A program made the position numbers and the translations under genes. Below the pieces are notes generated by a model. The model saw only the letters and a program-made list of their open reading frames with translations, was not told the origin of the DNA and made no database searches. A stretch of DNA of 36,653 nucleotides from an uncultured Oleiphilus sp. Its GTDB lineage: Bacteria; Pseudomonadota; Gammaproteobacteria; Pseudomonadales; Oleiphilaceae. Location: NCBI GenBank assembly GCA_913020045.1, contig CAJWBE010000033.1, forward strand, positions 1-36,653, written 5' to 3'. The stretch's first letter is position 1. Each line of letters starts with the position of its first letter. Below are positions 6,707 through 16,109 of this stretch, in pieces.

Positions 6707-9700
6707 TTGCTCACTCCAAGCACCTTGATTATCACAATTATTGGCTATATCGCTCTACTGTTCTGGGTTGCAAAGCGCGGAGACCAGGATCGATTTAAGG
6801 ACGGCAGCTGGTCTAGACACCCTCTAGTCTACGCGTTAGCGCTCGGCGTATATTGCACCTCATGGACCTTCTACGGCCTCGTTGGCACGGCGTCTATTTC
6901 TACCTGGCAATTTATCCCTATTCTTCTGGGCCCCGTGCTGATGTTTACCGTGGGCGCGCCATTAATGAGAAGAATATTTAGCATTTGCCAACAAGAACAT
7001 ATTCATAGCATCGCCGACTTCATTGCCTCGCGTTATGGAAAGCGTCAAGGCGTCGCGGCCAGCGTTACGCTCGTGGTATTGCTCGCAACAGTGCCTTATA
7101 TTTCGCTGCAACTTAAAGCCGTATCTGACAGCCTATCGCTGCTGATCGGAAGCCATATTATTGGCTATCAAGACCTGACACTTTTAATCGCTGGCGCAAT
7201 GACCATTTTCTCGCTCATGTTTGGGGCGAAGCAACTAAACGTCTCTGGCTATCGTGGAGGACTCACGAGCGCCATTGCATTCGAGTCGGTGATAAAACTA
7301 TTGGCGATGGTGTTCATTGCCGGGTTTGCCGCGTACTGGATATTCTCAGACCCCTCTCGCATTCAGACATGGCAATCAACCCAACGAGAAAGCGCACCGA
7401 TTCATCTAAACCTCCGTTTTTTTGTCGAAGTCGGTCTATCAGCTTGTGCGATATTTTGCCTTCCCCGTATGTTTCATGTTGGATTTGTGGAATGTCTTTC
7501 AGAGCGACACCTAAAAACAGGTCAACGCGTTTTTCCTATTTACCTCGTCGTTATCGGGCTCTGCATCTATGTCATCGCACAAGCTGGTAACCAAATGTTC
7601 TTTGGCGACACTGTTTCCGCAGACACCTATGTCATTGCGATCCCGCTCGCACAAGAAAGCCAAGCGCTCACGCTAATAGCATTTCTGGGAGGCTTTTCAG
7701 CCGCTACGGCCATGATCATTGTCGCGACAATTACACTCAGCCAAATGCTCAGTAATGACGTCATTCTTCCGCTGATCATTCGCAGACAAAAGCACAATCA
7801 CCACCGCAAAGACTATACAAAGTCGCTCATTCTCACGCGACGTTTAACGGTCGCTCTAGTTGTCATTTTCGCCTACCTCTATCAGGCCGCCTTGGCTGAA
7901 AACGCCGCGTTGACCAGCATGGGACTTATCGCTTTTGCACTTTCCGTCCACCTTGCGCCTCCTCTTCTAATCGGCCTTTATACGCGCAAAGTGAATGCGG
8001 CCGGCGTATACGTCGGACTAGGATTAGGAGTCTCTTGCTGGGCATATATGCTAATGCCACCACTACTCGCCAAGGCTGGCATGGTCGAATTTCATAATCT
8101 TGAAGACGGTCCTTTTGGGGTGCGTTGGCTTAGTCCTATCTACTTCCTTGGTGCAGAATTCGGAGACCACTTTACCCGCAGTGTAATTCTTAGCTTGAGT
8201 ATCAACTGTCTTGGAATATGGCTATTTTCAAAGCTATTTAATACCGCGCTATCAGACCGAATTCAGGCGGCGGCGTTCACTGACTTGGAGAAATACGGCT
8301 CGGAACTTGAGTCATTCCCAGAAGACATCAATACCAATGACCTAAGAGAGCTACTCCGACAGTTTGCAGGGCCCAGTATTGCGGAAAAATTGTTTGCCGG
8401 CAGTAGCAGCCAGGCGAGCAGTGAATTGATAGAAAAAGCACAGCGTGCGCTTTCTGGTATTGTCGGGGTCGCAAGCTCTCAGTCAATGATCGACAGTCTT
8501 CGCAGTGGAAAAAAACTAGCGGTCGAAGACGTGGTTAACATGTTTGGCGAAACCACGCGTGCACTCCGCTTTAATCAGGAGATTCTATTTTCGTCCTTCG
8601 AAAACGTCTCGTCGGGAATTAGCGTCGTTAACGCCGAGCTCAATATCGTTGCCTGGAATCAGCGCTACGAAAAAATGTTTAACTATCCCCAAGGCATGTT
8701 GCAGGTAGGGGTTTCCGTTGCAGAACTCGTGCGCTTCAACGCCGGCAGAGGACTGCTGGGTGCAGGAGCAATAGATAAACTCGTTCAACGCCGCCTCACC
8801 CATCTGCAAGAAGGAAAGCCTTATCGGGTTGTTCGACAACACCATGGCGAACATGTCATCGAAATAAAAGGAACCCCTTTGCCAGATGGCGGTTATGTCA
8901 CCACCTACGATGACATCACCGACTTTATCGCGACACAAAAACAACTAGAGCAATCGAACATCAACCTTGAACAAAGAGTGGTGCAAAGGACAAGCGAAAT
9001 CCAAGCAATCAACCAAGACCTGCGTACTGAAATTGAGCTTAGAAAAGGGATGGAAAGTGAGCTATTACTAGCAAAAGCGCAAGCCGAAGCGGCAAATGCG
9101 ACGAAATCTCGTTTCCTGGCGTTAGCTAGTCATGACATTTTACAGCCCATAAACGCCGCCCAGCTCTACATCAATTCGATACTAGAACACAACCAAGAAC
9201 GCCGAGACCAAAGCACGCTAGGACAAATCCGAGACGCCGTCACTAGCGCTGAAACCATTATTTCATCGTTATTAGAAATCGCACGGTTAGACACCAACGC
9301 AATGAAACCCAACCTACAAAGCTTCCCCGTCGCGACGTTACTAGACACGCTAGTTAATGAACACCGAGTACTGTTAGCGCCGGAAGTTTCGATGCATTAC
9401 GTCAAAAGCAGCATGGCCGTAAAATCGGACCCAAGCTACCTGCGCCGAATCTTACAAAACTTTGTCTCCAACGCAGTCAAATATACAGACAAAGGCCGTA
9501 TATTGATTGGCTGCCGGCGAGAAGGTAACTGCGTTAGGATATCGGTATACGACACGGGCCCAGGGATTCCAGAAAAAGATCAACAAAAGATATTCACAGA
9601 CTTCTATCGCGTCGCGAGCCAGAGAAGCATCAAAGGCCTTGGACTTGGACTGGCCGTTGCGGACCGCATGGCTGCTTTTTTAGGACACGACTTATCGGTA

Positions 9701-10183
9701 AGCTCGGTGCTGCAAAAAGGAAGTCATTTCTCAATTGTTGTGCCGCTTAGCAAAGTCCCGGTCATCGTAAACAATCCAGAGCAAGTGCGAAATACTGGCG
9801 ACCTAGCAGGCCTCGACATCATGTATGTCGACGATGGCGAAGAAAACCTTAAGGCGACGGAGAAATTACTCAAACGGTGGGACTGCCAGATGACCGGTTT
9901 CAATAGCCCCGACGAAGCAATCGGATTTAGCCAAACCAACCCAGCGCCAGATGTATTGTTAATGGACTACCAGCTAAACAATGACACCTATAATGGGCTC
10001 AAGCTAGCACAGACCTTAAACACACACTGGGAAAATAACGTTCCGGTTTGTATTATCTCTGCGGCGGCAGAACCGGAACTGAAGTCGATGGCGAACTCTT
10101 TGGGTTTCGAGTTCTTGAGTAAACCAGTAAAGCCAGCCAAGCTGAGAGCAGTCCTCAATCATTTCTCGAAACGAAGCAATTAA
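6707..10183 (+). CDS. crbS: CrbS-like symporter-hybrid sensor histidine kinase
   Basis: This is a large membrane sensor of 1158 residues. About residues 1-520 are a Na+/solute symporter-like module (SSS family, about 13 helices). A linker and a PAS domain around ENVSSGISVV (near 632) follow, then a coiled coil and HisKA with ASHDILQP (His809). HATPase motifs are NFVSNAVKYTD (Asn922), DTGPGIP (near 949) and GLGLGLAV. A C-terminal receiver has phospho-acceptor Asp1087 in LLMDYQL. It is the sensor of the CrbS/CrbR acetate switch, activating acs. I prefer the TTG start at 6707, with ACGGAG nine bases upstream and the first helix directly after it. The in-frame ATG at 6662 has no nearby ribosome site but cannot be excluded. 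It is divergent from the symporter operon and convergent with crbR. Confidence 0.9.
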   Translation: MLTPSTLIITIIGYIALLFWVAKRGDQDRFKDGSWSRHPLVYALALGVYCTSWTFYGLVGTASISTWQFIPILLGPVLMFTVGAPLMRRIFSICQQEHIHSIADFIASRYGKRQGVAASVTLVVLLATVPYISLQLKAVSDSLSLLIGSHIIGYQDLTLLIAGAMTIFSLMFGAKQLNVSGYRGGLTSAIAFESVIKLLAMVFIAGFAAYWIFSDPSRIQTWQSTQRESAPIHLNLRFFVEVGLSACAIFCLPRMFHVGFVECLSERHLKTGQRVFPIYLVVIGLCIYVIAQAGNQMFFGDTVSADTYVIAIPLAQESQALTLIAFLGGFSAATAMIIVATITLSQMLSNDVILPLIIRRQKHNHHRKDYTKSLILTRRLTVALVVIFAYLYQAALAENAALTSMGLIAFALSVHLAPPLLIGLYTRKVNAAGVYVGLGLGVSCWAYMLMPPLLAKAGMVEFHNLEDGPFGVRWLSPIYFLGAEFGDHFTRSVILSLSINCLGIWLFSKLFNTALSDRIQAAAFTDLEKYGSELESFPEDINTNDLRELLRQFAGPSIAEKLFAGSSSQASSELIEKAQRALSGIVGVASSQSMIDSLRSGKKLAVEDVVNMFGETTRALRFNQEILFSSFENVSSGISVVNAELNIVAWNQRYEKMFNYPQGMLQVGVSVAELVRFNAGRGLLGAGAIDKLVQRRLTHLQEGKPYRVVRQHHGEHVIEIKGTPLPDGGYVTTYDDITDFIATQKQLEQSNINLEQRVVQRTSEIQAINQDLRTEIELRKGMESELLLAKAQAEAANATKSRFLALASHDILQPINAAQLYINSILEHNQERRDQSTLGQIRDAVTSAETIISSLLEIARLDTNAMKPNLQSFPVATLLDTLVNEHRVLLAPEVSMHYVKSSMAVKSDPSYLRRILQNFVSNAVKYTDKGRILIGCRREGNCVRISVYDTGPGIPEKDQQKIFTDFYRVASQRSIKGLGLGLAVADRMAAFLGHDLSVSSVLQKGSHFSIVVPLSKVPVIVNNPEQVRNTGDLAGLDIMYVDDGEENLKATEKLLKRWDCQMTGFNSPDEAIGFSQTNPAPDVLLMDYQLNNDTYNGLKLAQTLNTHWENNVPVCIISAAAEPELKSMANSLGFEFLSKPVKPAKLRAVLNHFSKRSN

Positions 10184-10194
10184 AGAATAGAGTG

Positions 10195-10842
10195 TTAGTT
10201 TGGCATATCTTCCAATGAAAGTTTGCTTAGTGCGATAACGGCCTGCGTGCGATTGCTAACACCCAGCTTTTTGAAAATCGCCGTGATATGGGCCTTCACG
10301 GTCGCTTCTGTCACACCCAACTCATAGCCAATCTGCTTATTTAACCAACCTTCCCGCAAATAACACAGCACCCTATATTGCTGAGGAGTAAGCGATGCGA
10401 TTTTAGAACCGAGAGACATCTCTTCGTCGTCTATTCTGCGCAAGCCATTACGTGCCTTTTCAGGCACCCATCGCTCACCAGACGCGACCGCATCGATCGC
10501 TTCATGAATCATTGCCGGGCTGGCAGACTTGGGGATATATGCACTGGCGCCATGACCAATGCTACGACTGATGGTTTCTAAATCGTCTCTCGCCGATACG
10601 ACAACAACCGGCACAGACGAAAAGCGCTCTCTTACCGTTACTAAGCCAAACAAGTCCTGGCTACCCGGCATATGCAGATCAAGCAATAAGATATCTAGAT
10701 CAGGTAGGCTCTCCAGCGCAGCAAGCGTCGACTCCAAGTCTGAAGATTGCGAAACACTTGCTCCAGAAAAGTGAGTACTGATGATCCCTAACAGCGCATC
10801 CCTGAATAGGGGATGGTCATCCGCGATATGTAACTGATACAT
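10195..10842 (-). CDS. crbR: CrbR-like LuxR-family response regulator
   Basis: This is a 215-residue response regulator. The N-terminal receiver has the acidic pair DD in HIADDHP, phospho-acceptor Asp55 in LLLDLHMPG, and the conserved lysine in YIPKSA. The C-terminal LuxR/FixJ helix-turn-helix lies at about 145-207 (LTPQQYRVLCYLREGWLNKQI...VKAHITAIFKKLGVSNRTQA). In the CrbS/CrbR system the phosphorylated regulator activates acs and acetate uptake genes. I chose ATG 10842 because GGAG lies five bases upstream and MYQLHIADDHP matches the usual receiver start. It is 78 bases downstream of acs on the same strand, so co-transcription is possible, and only 11 bases from the convergent end of crbS. 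Confidence 0.9.
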   Translation of the reverse strand: MYQLHIADDHPLFRDALLGIISTHFSGASVSQSSDLESTLAALESLPDLDILLLDLHMPGSQDLFGLVTVRERFSSVPVVVVSARDDLETISRSIGHGASAYIPKSASPAMIHEAIDAVASGERWVPEKARNGLRRIDDEEMSLGSKIASLTPQQYRVLCYLREGWLNKQIGYELGVTEATVKAHITAIFKKLGVSNRTQAVIALSKLSLEDMPN

Positions 10843-10920
10843 GCTCACTCCAGTGCGCAATCATTATTATTTGGAGTGAAGGATAACCCGACGCCTCACC
10901 ATTTTCGAGCCTGTCATACA

Positions 10921-12864
10921 TTAACCAACCCGATTTAGGCGTCCCTCAATTAACTGATCCACCACTCCCGGGTCGTTTAACGTCGACGTATCCCCAAGGT
11001 TTTCAAAATCGTCCGCAGCAATCTTGCGAAGAATTCGGCGCATGATCTTGCCAGAGCGCGTCTTTGGTAAAGACGGTACCCACTGAATTAAGTCGGGAGT
11101 AGCTACCGGCCCTAGCGCGACACGAACATGTTGTTTAAGGGTGCTTACGGAGTCTTCTTTTTGCTCAACGCCACTCATCGGGCATATGTAAACGTAAATG
11201 CCTTCCCCCTTTATATCATGAGGAAAACCTACCACCGCCGCTTCTGCAACGTCGGGGTGCGAGACTAAGGCACTTTCTAACTCGGCCGTCCCAAGCCGGT
11301 GGCCACTGACGTTGAGGACATCATCAACACGCCCTGTAATCCAGTAATAGCCGTCACTATCCCTGCGCGCGCCATCCCCACTAAAATACATGTTCTCGTG
11401 CGTTGAAAAATACGTTTCAATAAAACGTGCGTGGTCGTTCCAAATAGTTCGGGCTTGTCCCGGCCAAGAGTCAAGAATCACCAAATGTCCCGCGCTTTCA
11501 CCTTCCAGTATGTCACTATTGGTATCGACCAATGCCGGCTGAATACCAAGCGATGGATGACACGCTGAACCAGGCTTTGCGTTCGTCGCAAACGGGAGCG
11601 GGGTCATCATGTGGCCGCCCGTTTCAGTTTGCCACCATGTATCGACTATCGGGCACCGGCCATGCCCATAAACGGTATCGTACCAGCGCCAAACTTCTGG
11701 GTTAATTGGCTCACCAACTGTCCCTAGAATACGTAAGGTGCTTCTTTTTGACGAGCTCGTCGCTTCTTCCGCTTTTGCCATCAGCGTTCGAATCGCCGTT
11801 GGCGCGGTATAGAAAACAGTCACCCCATGTCTATCAATCACGTCGCCAAAACGTCCCATATTTGGATAATTTGGAACGCCTTCATACATAACGGTTGTCG
11901 CGCCATTAACCAACGGCCCATATAAGGTATAACTGTGCCCCGTAATCCAGCCAACGTCCGCTGTACACCAGTAAACATCGCCTTCTTTATGATCAAATGT
12001 GTAGTAGTAGGTACTCGCCACATAGGTTAGATAGCCGCCACTTGAATGTTGTAAGCCTTTTGGCTTTCCCGTGGAACCCGAGGTATACAAGATAAACAAA
12101 GGGTCTTCTGCATTCATCGCTTGTGCCACATGCTCTGCGGGCTGCGCACTCACTAATTCCCGATAGTCTCTATCCCAGGTATGCCAGCTTTTTCCAGTAT
12201 GGTGCGTCGTTTCTACAACCAATACATTTTTTACGGTGTTACGTAAGGATAATTCCAAGGCGTCATCGACACTCGACTTTAGGGCGATTGGCTTGCCACC
12301 TCTAACCCCTTCAGAAGCGGTAATCACAAGGTTGGCCTCACAATCATCCAACCGGTCTGCCAATGCAGCCGCTGAAAAGCCACCGAACACCACCGAGTGA
12401 ATCGCTCCAATTCGCGCGCAAGCAAGCATCGCATAAGCAGCTTCGGGAATCATAGGCATGTAGAGCACAACGCGGTCCCCCTTGCTCACACCTAGACTTT
12501 CCAAACCGTTTGCTAAGCGACAGACCTCTGCATGCAGCTCGTTATAAGTGATTGTTCTGCTGTTGCCCGGCTCATCAGCCTCCCAAATAATGGCTGCTTG
12601 GTCTCCGCGCGTCGCGAGGTGCCTATCAATACAGTTAGCCGCAACATTTAGCTCACCATCCTCGAACCACGAAATATGTAAGTCGTCTTTCTTGAAGGAC
12701 ACGTCTCGGACTTTGTTAAATGGCTTGATCCAGTCTAGACGCTTTGCTTGTCCCGCCCAGAAATCAGCATTATTTTCGACTGACTCTCGATACAGTGTGT
12801 CGTACTCTCGACCGTTAATATTCGGATTAAATTCAGAGTCTTGCAGGGGGGATTGGTTGGACAT
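10921..12864 (-). CDS. acs: Acetyl-CoA synthetase (AMP-forming)
   Basis: This 647-residue enzyme activates acetate with ATP and coenzyme A to acetyl-CoA through acetyl-AMP, in the cytoplasm. The adenylate-forming signature [11 protein letters not shown] is present, as are [10 protein letters not shown] and the C-terminal [11 protein letters not shown]. Lys606 there corresponds to the catalytic lysine that is inactivated by acetylation in other bacteria. The length matches E. coli Acs (652). I chose ATG 12864, preceded by AGGAA; a start six codons upstream lacks support. Two TAGACC-like dyads at 12929-12960, together with the neighbouring crbS/crbR genes, indicate induction by the acetate switch. 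Confidence 0.97.
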   Translation of the reverse strand: MSNQSPLQDSEFNPNINGREYDTLYRESVENNADFWAGQAKRLDWIKPFNKVRDVSFKKDDLHISWFEDGELNVAANCIDRHLATRGDQAAIIWEADEPGNSRTITYNELHAEVCRLANGLESLGVSKGDRVVLYMPMIPEAAYAMLACARIGAIHSVVFGGFSAAALADRLDDCEANLVITASEGVRGGKPIALKSSVDDALELSLRNTVKNVLVVETTHHTGKSWHTWDRDYRELVSAQPAEHVAQAMNAEDPLFILYTSGSTGKPKGLQHSSGGYLTYVASTYYYTFDHKEGDVYWCTADVGWITGHSYTLYGPLVNGATTVMYEGVPNYPNMGRFGDVIDRHGVTVFYTAPTAIRTLMAKAEEATSSSKRSTLRILGTVGEPINPEVWRWYDTVYGHGRCPIVDTWWQTETGGHMMTPLPFATNAKPGSACHPSLGIQPALVDTNSDILEGESAGHLVILDSWPGQARTIWNDHARFIETYFSTHENMYFSGDGARRDSDGYYWITGRVDDVLNVSGHRLGTAELESALVSHPDVAEAAVVGFPHDIKGEGIYVYICPMSGVEQKEDSVSTLKQHVRVALGPVATPDLIQWVPSLPKTRSGKIMRRILRKIAADDFENLGDTSTLNDPGVVDQLIEGRLNRVG

Positions 12865-12928
12865 GCTTAATGTTCCTATCAATATGGCAGATGCAAGCTA
12901 TTGTCCTCGCTTGTGAGTGCATAGCCAT

Positions 12929-12960
12929 TAGACGATGGTCGAGTTGTAGACCAAGGTCTA
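12929..12960. promoter_or_regulatory. Tandem dyads upstream of acs, candidate CrbR operators
   Basis: TAGACCAAGGTCTA (12947-12960) is an inverted repeat with perfect six-base arms. TAGACGATGGTCGA (12929-12942) is a second copy sharing 11 of 14 positions, offset by 18 bases. They lie 65-96 bases upstream of the acs start codon. The same GACC half-sites recur between the symporter operon and crbS, which points to one regulator. CrbR is the obvious candidate. Confidence 0.55.
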
Positions 12961-13013
12961 ACTAAGACATAGACGTAATGAGGATTTTTGAGGAGGGGGC
13001 CGAATCACAGGCG

Positions 13014-13044
13014 AAAAAAAACGGCGATGATCGCCGTTTTTTTT
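13014..13044. terminator. Bidirectional terminator after rpoS
   Basis: ACGGCGA-TGA-TCGCCGT is flanked by eight A on one side and eight T on the other, giving a GC hairpin with a U-tract on either strand. It lies 12 bases past the rpoS stop and insulates rpoS from acs. Confidence 0.85.
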
Positions 13045-13055
13045 CTTCGTTTAGA

Positions 13056-14039
13056 CTAACACTTAAATAATGTCTCGCAGCTTAGGCCTTGTTTCTCAAG
13101 GATATCACGCAAGCGTTTAAGCGCTTCAACCTGAATCTGACGCACACGTTCGCGAGTCAAACCAATTTCACGCCCTACCTCTTCCAAGGTGCTCATCTTA
13201 TAGCCACGCAAACCAAACCTGCGAGCCAACACTTCTTGTTGCTTACCTGACAGCTGGTCTAACCAGCCATCGATACTTCCGCGCAAGTCACTTTCTTGTA
13301 GTAACTCTGCAGGATCAGAAGCCGACTCATCTGCAACTGTATCCAATAAAGACTTATCACCATTTCCGCCGATTGGCGTATCAACCGAAGCAATGCGTTC
13401 GTTTAGCCCCAGCATCCGCTTCACGTCAGCGACCGGCTTATCTAATAAGTCAGCAATCTCTTCTGGAGACGGCTCATGATCAAGCTTTTGAGTAAGCTCA
13501 CGCGCCGCTCTAAGGTACAAATTAAGTTCTTTAACAACATGAATCGGAAGACGGATCGTTCGCGTCTGGTTCATAATTGCACGTTCAATGGTTTGTCTAA
13601 TCCACCAGGTGGCATACGTAGAAAAACGGAACCCTCTTTCTGGGTCGAACTTTTCAACCGCGCGTATCAAACCTAGGTTCCCTTCTTCAATCAGGTCTAG
13701 GAGCGTCAACCCACGATTAACGTAGCGTCGAGCTATTTTAACAACCAAGCGCAGGTTGCTTTCGATCATGCGCTTGCGGCCAGCCTCTTCACCCTTTTGC
13801 GCCATCCGCGCAAAGTGCACCTCTTCTTCAGCAGAAAGAAGTGGCGAAAATCCGATTTCGTTTAGATAGATTTGTGTCGCATCAAGTTGCCGGTAAGATG
13901 AACCTTCGGCTTTCGTTGTTCTGCGGCTGTCAATTGAAGTCACGACCGAAGCAATATCTTCACTCTCTGCTTCTTCTCGCTGTTTTTTATTCTCCAACTC
14001 TTCGACATCGTCAAATAGTGCTTCTCTTTCCGCTGACAT
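13056..14039 (-). CDS. rpoS: RNA polymerase sigma factor RpoS
   Basis: This is the stationary-phase and general stress sigma-38 factor, 327 residues, close to E. coli RpoS (330). Region 1.2 ([21 protein letters not shown]), region 2 ([12 protein letters not shown]...[19 protein letters not shown]...[16 protein letters not shown]), region 3 and region 4.2 ([31 protein letters not shown]) are all intact. The shorter acidic N-terminus distinguishes it from RpoD. I chose ATG 14039 with GGAG six bases upstream; an in-frame TTG four codons earlier contains that ribosome site. nlpD lies directly upstream, as usual, and rpoS promoters often lie inside nlpD. A strong terminator follows. Confidence 0.97.
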   Translation of the reverse strand: MSAEREALFDDVEELENKKQREEAESEDIASVVTSIDSRRTTKAEGSSYRQLDATQIYLNEIGFSPLLSAEEEVHFARMAQKGEEAGRKRMIESNLRLVVKIARRYVNRGLTLLDLIEEGNLGLIRAVEKFDPERGFRFSTYATWWIRQTIERAIMNQTRTIRLPIHVVKELNLYLRAARELTQKLDHEPSPEEIADLLDKPVADVKRMLGLNERIASVDTPIGGNGDKSLLDTVADESASDPAELLQESDLRGSIDGWLDQLSGKQQEVLARRFGLRGYKMSTLEEVGREIGLTRERVRQIQVEALKRLRDILEKQGLSCETLFKC

Positions 14040-14132
14040 ACTCTTCTCCAAACTTATTATTGTTTGTCCAAACGGCTCGCAACCGAATCATTGGACAACC
14101 TAGTTGTTGTTTCTACACGCTTTCAAGCGCTA

Positions 14133-14912
14133 CTACTTTGATGGCAAGTACTTCAGCGGGTTGACGGGATCACCGTCTTTTCTGATCTCGAAGTGAAGCT
14201 TAACGCGATCTACCCCTGAACGTCCCATTTCCGCAATTTTCTGCCCTTTGCTTATTTTTTGCCCTTCCTTGACAAGCAGATTGCGGTTATGTGCATAAGC
14301 ACTTAAGTAACGTTCGTTGTGATTTATTATCACTAAATTGCCATAGCCCAGTAATCCGTTTCCTGAATAAACCACTTCTCCCGAAGCGGCCGCAAAAACC
14401 GAATCACCCAAACGCCCTCCTATGTCTATCCCTTTATTTACATTTCGAGATGCGCTTGCAGATTTACCTACAGCATACTTGGCAAGTATTGGGCCAGAAT
14501 GTGGCCAAGCCCAAATTATGTCTTTGAAGTTCTTATGTTTTTTTACTTTTGTAACTTTTTTACGAAAAGCTTTATTGCCTTTACGTTCTGTTACATTTGA
14601 AGAAGAAAGTGCTCCACTTTGCTGTTGTTTTTGCGCCGCGTTTCGTTCCGACAAGCCCAGTTCCAAACTGATTTTTTGGCCCGGGATAATTCGGTATGGG
14701 GCCGCAATGCTATTCGCCGCTGCAAGTTCTTTAAAGCCGCGACCGTAGCGCCAAGAGATCGAATATAGAGTTTCACCACGCTGCACAACATGCGTGCCAA
14801 AATAGACAGGGGGATTAAAATTACGGTCGTTGTAGATGGTAGACGAAGTGCAACCGAACAGAGCCATTGAGAGCAAGATACAAATTGTTACACAACGTAG
14901 TTTCCCGCACAT
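14133..14912 (-). CDS. nlpD: NlpD lipoprotein, LysM and LytM domains
   Basis: This 259-residue outer-membrane lipoprotein is predicted to activate periplasmic amidases during daughter-cell separation. The lipobox LFGC places the lipidated cysteine at 21. A LysM peptidoglycan-binding domain (HVVQRGETLYSISWRYG...IIPGQKISL) spans about residues 41-85. The C-terminal M23/LytM domain spans about 150-255. Two metal-binding positions are changed: NKGIDI has Asn where peptidases have His, and KLHFE has Lys where they have the first His of HxH. This matches the known inactive, activator-type LytM fold of NlpD. It is followed by rpoS. The 236 bases upstream are AT-rich and contain no gene I can support. 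Confidence 0.94.
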   Translation of the reverse strand: MCGKLRCVTICILLSMALFGCTSSTIYNDRNFNPPVYFGTHVVQRGETLYSISWRYGRGFKELAAANSIAAPYRIIPGQKISLELGLSERNAAQKQQQSGALSSSNVTERKGNKAFRKKVTKVKKHKNFKDIIWAWPHSGPILAKYAVGKSASASRNVNKGIDIGGRLGDSVFAAASGEVVYSGNGLLGYGNLVIINHNERYLSAYAHNRNLLVKEGQKISKGQKIAEMGRSGVDRVKLHFEIRKDGDPVNPLKYLPSK

Positions 14913-15148
14913 GAACCAAAGCCAAAATAGAAGAGTGGTTGTTTTATGAGCGTTTCACGCGACACAAAACCAGAAAATAACTATAAAAAAACAATTATAT
15001 ATACCTAATTATTATATAACCTAGAAACAACCTTAGCAGAATTCGCTAACCCTTTAATCTTATATTGATTAATTTTGTTCCCAGCTTCGTTTCGATGCGT
15101 TACCAATACAGCAAAAACGTTACTATTTGGAACAATCAGCTAAACAAA

Positions 15149-16087
15149 CTAAGACGACCTTTTTTGGCTTGTGGACTTGAGAGCTATGCGCTCGAGCACC
15201 AGTACAATCACAACTGCAAACAAGGCTGCAAAAATGGCCAGAACAAGCTCAGGGCTCCGATCGGTCAGCGCAAGATAATCAAAAGGTGAAATGTTATTTT
15301 CTAGCAAGGGAACTTGCTCCCCATGCCGGTTAACACGAACGCTAACCACTTCCTTCCAAGGCCAAACCTTATCCAGCGCGCCGACCATGAAACCTGTTAA
15401 TAAGGCTAGCACAATCTGTCGATAATGCTTGAAAGCCAAGACCAGGATGTTGGCGATAGAAAGCAAACCGAGCCCGCAGCCCCCAATAAAAGTCGCAAGC
15501 AACACGACGTCCAAAGACTGAATGGCAGCAATCACAAAGCCGTAACTACCTAGCAATACGAGAATAAAACTCCCCGATATCCCTGGCAAGATCATGGCAC
15601 AAATGGCGATTGCTCCCGAGATAAATGCGTTAAAAGCCGACGCTTCGAGCTGTGCTGGGGCCGCGCGAGAAATACTTACCGCTGCGACCACCCCTAGCAA
15701 CATAAAAATGATAGATTTCCAGCACCGAAAGTTAACTTCTTTTCCCAGCCAGTAAGAAGACACGACGATAAGTCCAAAAAAGAACGACCACAACGGAATA
15801 GGGTGCTCTTGCATCAAATAGCCAATAAGGCCTGCAAACATGGCAACACTAGCAAGAATCCCTGCCAACAAGGTAATCAGAAACGTTCCATTAATCTCGT
15901 GCCAAAACAAAGAGAGTTTACGATGCGAACAGAAACGCAAAAAAGAAGGTAAAACTGACTGCACCGAGCCAATCAAGGTCTCGTAGATTCCGGTTATAAA
16001 CGCGATAGTACCACCTGACACACCGGGAACAATGTCCGCAGCGCCCATCAGCATACCTTTTAAAAACAGCCAAATATCAAACTTCAC
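15149..16087 (-). CDS. DUF368 membrane protein (PopT-like undecaprenyl-phosphate translocase)
   Basis: This is a 312-residue polytopic inner-membrane protein with about 8-9 helices. The start MGAADIVPGVSGGTIAFITGIYE, rich in small residues, and its second copy ICAMILPGISGSFILVLLGSY are the hallmark repeats of DUF368. Members of this family (PopT) have been shown to take part in recycling undecaprenyl phosphate across the membrane for cell-wall synthesis, alongside DedA proteins. Assignment to that role here is by family. The gene follows pcm by 22 bases on the same strand, so it probably belongs to the surE-pcm operon, with nlpD downstream after a 236-base spacer. This position links it to envelope genes. 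Confidence 0.88.
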   Translation of the reverse strand: MKFDIWLFLKGMLMGAADIVPGVSGGTIAFITGIYETLIGSVQSVLPSFLRFCSHRKLSLFWHEINGTFLITLLAGILASVAMFAGLIGYLMQEHPIPLWSFFFGLIVVSSYWLGKEVNFRCWKSIIFMLLGVVAAVSISRAAPAQLEASAFNAFISGAIAICAMILPGISGSFILVLLGSYGFVIAAIQSLDVVLLATFIGGCGLGLLSIANILVLAFKHYRQIVLALLTGFMVGALDKVWPWKEVVSVRVNRHGEQVPLLENNISPFDYLALTDRSPELVLAIFAALFAVVIVLVLERIALKSTSQKRSS

Positions 16088-16109
16088 GTCTCTCGCCCCT
16101 ACCTTCTAG

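Noticed and set aside
12883-13013. RsmZ-like small RNA next to rpoS, as in Pseudomonas
   Set aside because: Only a few GGA motifs are present and no set of GGA-loop hairpins; the span is better explained as the acs promoter region.
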